In this document: one piece after another, positions 51,231-59,000 of the stretch | Numbering within the stretch: position 1 is the first letter of the stretch | Layout of the letters: the number at the start of each line of letters is the position of its first letter | Assembly: GCA_016285885.1 (NCBI GenBank) | Contig: JAEERP010000002.1 | Coordinates: 124,001 to 188,000, forward strand | Length of the DNA: 64,000 nucleotides | Source of the DNA: Paludibacteraceae bacterium | Lineage (GTDB): Bacteria; Bacteroidota; Bacteroidia; Bacteroidales; Paludibacteraceae | Direction of reading: 5' to 3' | The notes under the pieces: model-generated | Database searches by the model: none | The model's input: the letters and a program-made list of their open reading frames with translations, nothing else | What the model was told of the DNA's origin: nothing | Program-made: the position numbers and the translations under genes

Positions 51231-52520
51231 TTAGATGCTATCGAGAGCGTGGCTCAAGTCGGCGATGATGTCATCGACGTGCTCCACACCGATCGATAAG
51301 CGGATTGTGGTAGGTGTAATGTGTTGCTGTGCGAGCTCTTCCTCCGACAACTGTGAATGTGTTGTCGTGTAAGGATGGATGACAAGGCTCTTGACATCCG
51401 CTACATTTGCCAGCAACGAGAAGATCTTCAGGTTATCGATGAACTTCCAAGCGTCATTCTGGTTCCCCTTGATTTCAAAAGTGAAGATAGATGCGCCGCC
51501 CTTAGGGAAGTACTTCTTGTAGAGAGCGTTGTCCCTGTGGGTAGGAAGTGACGGGTGGTGAACCGCACTGACTTTCGGGTGGTTCTTAAGGAACTCCACC
51601 ACCTTGAGAGCGTTCTCCACGTGTCGTTCGATGCGAAGAGGAAGCGTCTCTACGCCCTGAAGCAAGATCCAAGCGTTGAAAGGACTGATAGAAGCTCCCG
51701 TATCCCTAAGGATCACCGCACGGATTCTGGTGACGAAAGCGGCAGCTCCGGCCACATCAGCGAAGACGGCGCCATGGTAAGATGGGTCGGGTTTCGCCAG
51801 GGTAGGGAATTTGTCCGCATTGGCTTTCCAATTGAACTTTCCTCCGTCTACGATCACGCCACCCAAGGAAGATCCGTGTCCGCCGATGAATTTAGTGGCG
51901 GAGTGGACCACGATGTCTGCGCCGAGCTTGATTGGTTGGATCAAGATAGGGGCGAACGTGTTGTCGACGATGAAGACGATGTTGTGGCGGTGTGCGATTT
52001 CCGCGATAGCCTCGATGTTCAGCACGTCAGAGTTCGGGTTGCCCAATGTCTCTCCGTAGATCACCTTCGTGTTAGGCTTTATTGCCTTTTCGATGGCTTG
52101 CAAGTTGGAGAAATCAACGATGTTAAACTCTACGCCCTGCGTGGAGAGCGTGTGAGTGATCAAATTGTAGGTTCCACCATAGAGATTGTCGGCGGCGATG
52201 ATGTGGTCGCCGTTCCGAAGCACATTCTGAAGCGCATAGGTGATAGCGGCGGCGCCCGAAGCGACAGCCAAGCCAGCCACGCCACCCTCTAAGGCGGCCA
52301 CGCGCTCTTCGAAGATACTTTGGGTCGTGTTAGTCAAACGACCATAGATGTTACCTGCGTCCCTGAGCCCAAAACGATCAGCGGCGTGTTGGGAGTTTCT
52401 GAAAACATAGGATGCTGTCTGATAAATAGGAACTGCTCTTGAGTCAGTTGTTGGGTCTGCACTCTCTTGTCCTACATGTAATGCTAATGTTTCTACGTGT
52501 AAATTCTTTTCTGTACTCAT
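51231..52520 (-). CDS. metY: O-acetylhomoserine sulfhydrylase
   Basis: 429 residues, the usual length for O-acetylhomoserine aminocarboxypropyltransferase (shorter Cys/Met PLP enzymes such as MetB are about 380-390). The PLP Lys lies in HSATKFIGGHGSSLGG, with VDNTFAPILIQP and GETLGNPN upstream. It makes homocysteine directly from O-acetylhomoserine and sulfide. It agrees with the acetyl-CoA type MetA in this window. A promoter with an inverted repeat over its -33 element precedes it, and it has its own terminator. Confidence 0.94.
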   Translation of the reverse strand: MSTEKNLHVETLALHVGQESADPTTDSRAVPIYQTASYVFRNSQHAADRFGLRDAGNIYGRLTNTTQSIFEERVAALEGGVAGLAVASGAAAITYALQNVLRNGDHIIAADNLYGGTYNLITHTLSTQGVEFNIVDFSNLQAIEKAIKPNTKVIYGETLGNPNSDVLNIEAIAEIAHRHNIVFIVDNTFAPILIQPIKLGADIVVHSATKFIGGHGSSLGGVIVDGGKFNWKANADKFPTLAKPDPSYHGAVFADVAGAAAFVTRIRAVILRDTGASISPFNAWILLQGVETLPLRIERHVENALKVVEFLKNHPKVSAVHHPSLPTHRDNALYKKYFPKGGASIFTFEIKGNQNDAWKFIDNLKIFSLLANVADVKSLVIHPYTTTHSQLSEEELAQQHITPTTIRLSIGVEHVDDIIADLSHALDSI

Positions 52521-52566
52521 ATTCTTTCGTTCTTTTATTGGTTAATATTCTTTTTGTTTGTTTTTG

Positions 52567-52598
52567 CAAATGTACGAGGTATAGAAAGATAATCCAAA
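52567..52598 (-). promoter_or_regulatory. metY promoter with overlapping inverted repeat
   Basis: Minus strand: TTTG (52598-52595), 20 bases, TACATTTG (52574-52567). The -33 TTTG lies within one arm of an imperfect inverted repeat, ATTATCCAAC and GTTTGGATTAT (plus-strand span about 52589-52620), which could bind a repressor or activator of methionine genes. No S-box-like riboswitch is apparent. The remaining part of 52521-53023 shows only this promoter and the one for the first Crp-like gene. Confidence 0.6.
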
Positions 52599-52964
52599 CA
52601 TATTTGAAAAGTTGGATAATATTCCTAATTTATGTTGTTTTGGTATAATATTATGCTGCAAAACGTGGTCCGAAAGACCTTAAGTTGGAATTTTTATCGG
52701 TATGGCCTATTTGAGCCCCCTTTTATATATAATAGGTGAGGGTGCAGGGAGAAGAAGAGAGTGGATTTTGTAGAAAAAACATATTCGTCTCATTTGAGGG
52801 GAGGATCCGTTGTGGCAGAATCTTATGTGTAAATTTTTGCAAAATAATATGAAAAATGTTGTTGGTCAGTGTGAAAGTAAAGGATATTTATTTTAATGGT
52901 GAAGGAAAGATTGACACGGATTGTGGCCTCATGTTGAAAAAACATGCAAATAACGGAAAAGTTT

Positions 52965-52995
52965 TTTGTATAATGATAAAATTTAATTACATTTG
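52965..52995 (+). promoter_or_regulatory. Promoter of the first Crp/Fnr-like pair
   Basis: TTTG at 52965-52968, 19 bases, TACATTTG at 52988-52995; predicted start near 53002, about 22 bases before the ATG at 53024. Confidence 0.7.
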
Positions 52996-53023
52996 TGAGG
53001 AAATGGATAATGTGTAATACATC

Positions 53024-53623
53024 ATGGGAAGTGTTGATACTCGTGTATTTGACGAATTCGTCAAAAAAACGTTTGGGGATAACTTTGATTGTGGATTATC
53101 CCCAGAATCGAAGGTGAAGATGATGAATCGAGGCCAAGTTGTAAAACTAGAGAAAGGTGAATTCTTGCAGGTGGAAGGCGATGTCTGTAAGACGTGGGGA
53201 TACGTTTGTAAGGGACTTGTTCGAGTGTATTACATGCGAGATCGGGAAGAGGTCACGGAACAGTTGTCGATAGACGGGGATGGATTCCTCGATTGTGAGA
53301 GCTTCTTCAAGCAGACACCGAGTAATCGGTACGTACAGATGTTGGAACCGACGACTTTATTCCTCTTCACCAGGTTGGATGGCTCGGAGATCCTGTCCGA
53401 TAACTATGAGATCAGAAGGTTCTTCAGGTATTTGATGGAGAAGGTGCTTCTTGAGAAAAAGAAGAGGATTCTGGACTCCATATTTAAGCCTGCGAAGGAG
53501 CGCTATGAGAAACTGATGACGGAACGCGCGAACCTAGTGTTGCGTACACCCTCCAGTATCGTGGCGTCTTATTTGGGGGTCACGCCAGAGACATTAAGTA
53601 GGATTAAAGCGAAGAATAATTAA
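53024..53623 (+). CDS. Crp/Fnr-like regulator, type A of duplicated pair 1
   Basis: 199 residues. Cyclic-nucleotide-binding-like beta-barrel (about 35-125: EKGEFLQVEGDVCKTWGYVC, GLVRVYYMRDREEVTEQL, GFLDCESFF), a long dimer helix, and a very short DNA-binding end (SSIVASYLGVTPETLSRIKA) with the recognition helix of the Crp family but no wing. It is a paralogue of the gene at 54621. The cAMP-binding Arg-Ser signature of Crp is not seen, so the ligand is unknown. The partner gene begins 12 bases after its stop. Confidence 0.82.
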   Translation: MGSVDTRVFDEFVKKTFGDNFDCGLSPESKVKMMNRGQVVKLEKGEFLQVEGDVCKTWGYVCKGLVRVYYMRDREEVTEQLSIDGDGFLDCESFFKQTPSNRYVQMLEPTTLFLFTRLDGSEILSDNYEIRRFFRYLMEKVLLEKKKRILDSIFKPAKERYEKLMTERANLVLRTPSSIVASYLGVTPETLSRIKAKNN

Positions 53624-53635
53624 ACGTCAGTGTAT

Positions 53636-54241
53636 ATGAAGAGGATTATCATAAACAAGAACTTGGTGACGAGCGAAATCCAACGCTACGTGGGTCCTAT
53701 CGACCTTAGTGAAGACTCTTTGGCTGAATTGCTGAAGATTTCAACGATCGAGAAGGTGAAGAAGCACGATCTGTTTCTGAAGCCTGGTGATGTCAATGAC
53801 TATATGGGTGTCGTTTTAAAGGGAATGGTTCAGATTTACCATTATCATGGGAACAAGTTGGTTTCCGACTTTTTCGCAGGCGAAGGTTGTGGTTTTTTCG
53901 ACACGCAGAGCTTTTTATTAGGTACGCCTTCTGAAGCCTATTTCGAGGCTTTGGAACCTACTGTCATCGCAAAGTTTAACAGGAAGAAATTTCTCGAGGA
54001 GGGGGAAAAGAATCCTGAAATCGATTTGATTTATCGCAGGGTGTTGCAGTATGCGATCACCATGTCGAACGATCGGTTGAATTCCATCTTGCATGACTCC
54101 GCGGAGGAGAAGTATGTGAATTTGGAGAGTAGAATCCCGGGACTCACATCCCGCATCAGTTCTATTAACATTGCATCTTATATTGGTGTGACACAGGAGA
54201 CCTTGTGTCGTATCAAGTCAAAACAGGAAGCTTTCTTTTAA
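53636..54241 (+). CDS. Crp/Fnr-like regulator, type B of duplicated pair 1
   Basis: 201 residues from ATG 53636 (MKRIIINKNLV, identical in style to its paralogue at 55246). Effector domain about 30-125 (LKPGDVNDYMGVVLKGMVQI, FFAGEGCGFFDTQSFL, FEALEPTVIAKF), then a helix and the short HTH end ISSINIASYIGVTQETLCRI. Only about 25 percent alike to type A by eye, so the two types are different subfamilies always encoded as A then B. They may form heterodimers; this is inference. Confidence 0.82.
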   Translation: MKRIIINKNLVTSEIQRYVGPIDLSEDSLAELLKISTIEKVKKHDLFLKPGDVNDYMGVVLKGMVQIYHYHGNKLVSDFFAGEGCGFFDTQSFLLGTPSEAYFEALEPTVIAKFNRKKFLEEGEKNPEIDLIYRRVLQYAITMSNDRLNSILHDSAEEKYVNLESRIPGLTSRISSINIASYIGVTQETLCRIKSKQEAFF

Positions 54242-54270
54242 GGAAGCTTCCTATATATATTAGGTTACGT

Positions 54271-54299
54271 ACACCGCGCCTCGACACGGTGTGTTTTTT
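54271..54299 (+). terminator. Rho-independent terminator after pair 1
   Basis: ACACCG (54271-54276) and CGGTGT (54287-54292) then G and T6 (54294-54299). A second hairpin, GGAAGCTT with AAGCTTCC, spans the stop codon just upstream. An inverted repeat ATGATA-TT-TATCAT lies at 54393-54406 in the otherwise empty AT-rich gap before pair 2. Confidence 0.75.
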
Positions 54300-54562
54300 C
54301 GTGTGCGACTTCTTCACGGAGGTGGCGAAGTCTTTATTGTTGGTTGTTTATAAATGTTGAATGTATATTTTGTTGATTTTTGTTTTAGAGTTATGATATT
54401 TATCATATCATTATATAAATTTGACCAAATATAATATTTTTTGCACGAATAATGTAATAGATATATTTCATTAAAATAGGCAATACTGCGCTATTTAAGA
54501 TTGCTTTTGTAAAAAACATTCTCATTCTGTGCATGTTATTGCTCAAATGCTTATATGTGGTA

Positions 54563-54594
54563 TTTGTGAAATCAATTTTTATATTTTATTTTTG
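54563..54594 (+). promoter_or_regulatory. Promoter of the second Crp/Fnr-like pair
   Basis: TTTG at 54563-54566, 20 bases, TATTTTTG at 54587-54594. Predicted start near 54601 lies past the first ATG (54597), which supports translation from the ATG at 54621. Confidence 0.65.
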
Positions 54595-54620
54595 CAATGA
54601 AAATGAAAACTTATAATGGT

Positions 54621-55220
54621 ATGGACGGTATTGAAAAAAGTTCTTTCCGAGACTTTCTCAAAAAAATCTCTGGAGATAGTTCGGACGCAGAGTTGTCTGC
54701 GGAGGCAAGGGAGATGTTAAAGGCGAAGACTCGCATTATACGTCTCAACAAAGGTGAATATTTGCAGATAGAAGGAGATGTCTGTAAGTATTGGGGTTAT
54801 GTAGTTGACGGATTGGTTAGGGTGTATTATCTGCATCAGAACGAAGAAGTCACGGAGCAATTGGCATGCAACGGGGAGGGCTTCCTCGACTATGACAGTT
54901 ACTTCAATCAGTCGCCGAGCCGGCATTTCATTCAAATGCTCGAGCCTACGACTCTTTATTTGTTTCCTCAACTGGAGTGTGAGGATTTGTGTGATAATAA
55001 TTTGGAAATTAAGTTGTTCTTCAGAAAATTGTCGGAGAATGTTCTTCTCCTCCAAAAGAAGAGAATCAAGGAGACGATCTTTAGGTCTGCGAAAGAACGC
55101 TATGAGATCTTGCTTTCCGAGAAGCCTAACTTGGTGCTGAGGGTTCCTTCTATCTACATCGCCTCTTATCTTGGCATTACGCCGGAGACGTTGAGTAGAA
55201 TCAAGACAAAGATGAAATAA
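54621..55220 (+). CDS. Crp/Fnr-like regulator, type A of duplicated pair 2
   Basis: 199 residues from ATG 54621. This start is chosen because the promoter would begin transcription after the ATG at 54597, and because MDGIEKSSFRDFLKKISGD then aligns end to end with MGSVDTRVFDEFVKKTFGD of the first copy. Effector domain motifs NKGEYLQIEGDVCKYWGYVV, GLVRVYYLHQNEEVTEQL and LEPTTLYLF match copy 1; the HTH end is SIYIASYLGITPETLSRIKT. Roughly 55-60 percent identical to the copy at 53024. Confidence 0.8.
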   Translation: MDGIEKSSFRDFLKKISGDSSDAELSAEAREMLKAKTRIIRLNKGEYLQIEGDVCKYWGYVVDGLVRVYYLHQNEEVTEQLACNGEGFLDYDSYFNQSPSRHFIQMLEPTTLYLFPQLECEDLCDNNLEIKLFFRKLSENVLLLQKKRIKETIFRSAKERYEILLSEKPNLVLRVPSIYIASYLGITPETLSRIKTKMK

Positions 55221-55245
55221 CTTTAAAAAGTAAAAACAAAAGATT

Positions 55246-55851
55246 ATGAAAAGGATTATTATAAACAAAAAGTTGGTGGCAGATGAGATCCGTCGATTCT
55301 TGGGCCCTGTGGACATGAGCGACGAGGTGCTGTCGAAACTTTTCAAAATTGCAACCATCGATAAGGTGAAGAAACATGCCATCATTTTGGCTCCGGGCGG
55401 ACAGTGCGATTACCTCGGTCTCGTCCTGAAGGGTATGGTCCAAATCTATCATTATCTCGATGATAAATTGGTGTCTGACTTCTTCGCGGGAGAGGGATGT
55501 GGCTTCTTTGACGTGGATAGCTTCTTGACTAAGCAACCTGCCGAGGTGACCATCGAGGCTTTGGAGCCTACCGTTGTCGCTAAGTTTGATAGGGAAAAAT
55601 TTTTCCAGTTGTGTAACGAGGACCCAAGAATAGATCTTATCTATCGTAAGATCCTTCAATATGCTATCTCGTTGTCTAATAATAGATTGGATTCTCTCTT
55701 GCACGAGTCTGCGGAGGAGAAATATGTTAGCTTGGAAGATAGAATGCCAGGACTGACCTCTCGTATCAGTTCTATCAACATCTCTTCATATATTGGTGTG
55801 ACACAAGAGACTTTGTGCCGTATCAAATCTAAACAGGGAATACTATTTTAA
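55246..55851 (+). CDS. Crp/Fnr-like regulator, type B of duplicated pair 2
   Basis: 201 residues. MKRIIINKKLVADEIRRFLG aligns without gaps to the copy at 53636, and the C-terminal SSINISSYIGVTQETLCRIK is nearly identical. Effector region: LAPGGQCDYLGLVLKGMVQI and FFAGEGCGFFDVDSFL. It lies 25 bases after the type A gene and ends in a strong terminator, 230 bases before the giant T9SS protein gene. Regulation of that surface protein is an obvious but untested idea. Confidence 0.82.
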   Translation: MKRIIINKKLVADEIRRFLGPVDMSDEVLSKLFKIATIDKVKKHAIILAPGGQCDYLGLVLKGMVQIYHYLDDKLVSDFFAGEGCGFFDVDSFLTKQPAEVTIEALEPTVVAKFDREKFFQLCNEDPRIDLIYRKILQYAISLSNNRLDSLLHESAEEKYVSLEDRMPGLTSRISSINISSYIGVTQETLCRIKSKQGILF

Positions 55852-55870
55852 TACGATTATTTCTGCGAAG

Positions 55871-55904
55871 AGTGCGCCCCGGATTTTCGAGGCGCACTTT
55901 TTTT
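55871..55904 (+). terminator. Rho-independent terminator after pair 2
   Basis: AGTGCGCC (55871-55878) pairs with GGCGCACT (55891-55898), followed by a T7 run to about 55904. Confidence 0.9.
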
Positions 55905-56083
55905 GTTTGCTCGCTTCTCTTCTGCCCTTTTTTCACCGCTGATTTCTCGTGTTTCTGCTCTTTTATTCTTATCTTTGTCATACGTTATAGTATAATTATA
56001 TGAACGGATCTCCTCCCTGTCGTGAGGGAGATGGACGGAATGATTGTTCGCCTTCGTGCGGAAACTCAAATCTGATATCTTAG

Positions 56084-59000
56084 ATGGTTATTAGTGAACA
56101 AATAGTTATATCATGCTGTGGTGGCGCTTCGAGGGTTAAGACGTTTTTGGCCCGGGTCGCACTCCTGCTCTTCTTATGCGCCTCTGTTTCAGCTTCCTAT
56201 GCGGCGGATTGCTCCAACGGCTCTATCCTTTTCAGGGAGGATTTCGGAGGTAATAATGTGGAAGACCCTGTCGCTAAGGGTAGTGGCATACCGGAGTGTA
56301 GCGGATATACGTATGACGACAACCCTGTCGATTATGCCAAGATGGGTAAGTATGCGATCCGAAAGCAGGCGGTGACAACCCACGTTGAATGGTACAGTGA
56401 TATCATCGACCATACTTATCCAACCGACAAAAATAGGGGATACTTCATGCAGGTGGACGCTTCTGAACGCCCCTGCGAATTCTACCACACGCAAATCGAT
56501 AAGGTTTGCGAGGGCGTGGAACTGTATGTCTCTTTGTATGGCGCAAGTTCGACCAAAAGGCAAGGTGACCACAATGGCACCATCCGAATGATTGTCGAGG
56601 ATGCCTCTTCTGGTTCGGAGATAGACCACTATGATGTGGAGATGCCGAACCTGCAGAATGGAAAGTGGGAGAGGTATGGTTTCTCTTTCACGGTTCCTGC
56701 CGGTTGCCAATCTATTGTCTATCGAATTGTTAACAATGCTGACCCGAATGTTTCGGTTAGTGGAAATGATTTTTGCCTGGATGACATTGAGATCCGCGCT
56801 TGCCTGCCTTTGCCTACCATCACCCCTAAAATGGGTACAACCATTTGTCTCGGGGGAAGCGAGACGCTGACAGGGGACATGGACAACACCATCAACTTGA
56901 CCCTCCCCCTCACATTCACGTGGTATAAGTGCGACACTCCCAGCTACAACATGGCGGATTGGAAGGTGGTGCACACGGGAAAGACCTTGGGATTGTATAA
57001 CATCACAACCGCCGATGCGGGTTTTTACAAGGTGTTGGTTACTGGTGCCGGACAGACTCCTGATTTAAATGCATGCAGCTGCCTGTCAGAGTTCTACGAG
57101 GTTGCCGTGTCGGATTGCGGCGATTATAGACCTCAACCTTGTCCCGATGGAACACTCCTCTTCAAGGAGGATTTTGGTGGCAACAGTGTGAGTGACCCAA
57201 GCGTAAAAAAGGAGGCGATCCCACAATGCTCATATGATTTCGGAGAAGACCCGAGGGATTCTGATGGTATCGGTAGATATAGCATCAGGAAGGTGGGCGT
57301 CGATCACAACCAATGGTACAAGAACATCTACGACCACACCTATCCGGATGACAGCGACCGGGGCTATTTCATGCAAGTGGACGCCTCCTCCGTCAGCGGA
57401 ATATTCTATCAGACGGAGATAACGGGTCTTTGCGAAAACTCGGAACTCTACATGTCCATGTGGGGCATGAGCTCTACCACGACAGGTTTTTGGGCGAATG
57501 CGTTCCTCAAACTGATTGTGGAGGATTTAAATGGCAACGTCCTGCAAAGCTCTAACATCGAAATAGAGAACGCAAAGGGCTTTTGGGAACAATTCGGACT
57601 GACTTATGTTGTCCCTAGCGGGCAGAACTCCGTCATCTTTAAAATCATTAACAACAGCAACACGAACAATGGAAACGACTTCTGCTTAGACGATATCGAG
57701 GTGCGCCTCTGCAATCCTCCCATCTCGCTTGCTTCCCCCGATAGCCTTTGCCCGGGATCTGACGTCACATTGTCCGCCGATTTTGTCAATGACGGCACTT
57801 ATGCGGAGCCGGTAACCCTGACATGGTACAAGTGCGACACCATCTCCTATGAACCATCTGATTGGACGAAGGTGGGCAGTGGCACGTCACTCGATTTCCA
57901 AAATGTGACGGAAGCGGACGAGGGATACTATCGTGTATGGGCAAGTGGTAACGGTGCTCCCCAATTGATCAGCAAATGTAATTCTGCTTCCGACTTCGCT
58001 AAAATCAGCCTTAAGGTTTGCGAATCGTGTGTAGACACTACCGTCGAACTGCTCGACACGATTGCCTTGGGGAATGCCTATACGAAGAATGGATTCAACA
58101 TTCCGAGCCCGATCCTCGGAGAAAACGTCGATACGTTGAAGCTGCGAACTAGTAAAGGGTGCGATAGCATCATCGCTTTGAATCTCTACGTTTACAAGAA
58201 TACAAGCGTCACCATTCGCACTGAAATATGCCAGGGTATATCCTACCAAGAAAATGGTTTTGACGTAAGCGCAGCGGGCACCTATACGCAACAATTGAAG
58301 AATTCGACGGGAGGAGATAGCCTCATAACACTCGTGCTGGAGGTGCTTCCGACCTACGACGACACAATCGCACAGACCATTAGCCAAGGAGAATCCTTCA
58401 CTTTCTTGGGCAATACATATGATGCGGCAGGCCTCTATACAACCCGTTTGCAGACGATTTTGGGTTGCGATAGTATCGTCACGCTGAGTCTTACCGTGCT
58501 TAGCGGCTCGTCCGACACTATCCACGCTTCCATCTGTTCTGGCGCCTCCTACCAGGCGAATGGTTTTGACGAAAGCGCTGCGGGCATCTACACGCAACAG
58601 TTGAAGAATGTATCGGGTGCGGATAGCCTCGTGACGCTGGTGCTGGAGGTGCTCCCGACCTACGACGACACAATCGCACAGACTATCATCCAAGGTGGCT
58701 CCTACACTTTCGCAGGCAACGCGTATGATGCGGCTGGCCTTTATACTGCCCATTTGCAGACGGTTTCGGGCTGCGATAGTATCGTCACGCTGAGTCTTAC
58801 CGTGCTTAGCGGCTCGTCCGACACTATCCACGCTTCCATCTGTTCCGGCGCCTCCTACCAGGCGAATGGTTTTGACGAAAGCGCTGCGGGCATCTACACG
58901 CAACAGTTGAAGAATGTATCGGGTGCGGATAGCCTCGTGACGCTGGTGCTGGAGGTGCTTCCGACCTACGACGACACAATCTCACAGACTATCATCCAAG

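Noticed and set aside
31000-56000. GC-skew switch marking origin or terminus
   Set aside because: Hand counts on several lines gave plus-coded genes G-rich and minus-coded genes near balance on both sides, with the giant gene C-rich by composition; no reliable switch can be called by eye.
57887-58903. 338-codon minus-strand frame across the repeats of the giant T9SS gene
   Set aside because: It only mirrors the repeat periodicity of the plus-strand gene; no signal peptide or recognisable domain.
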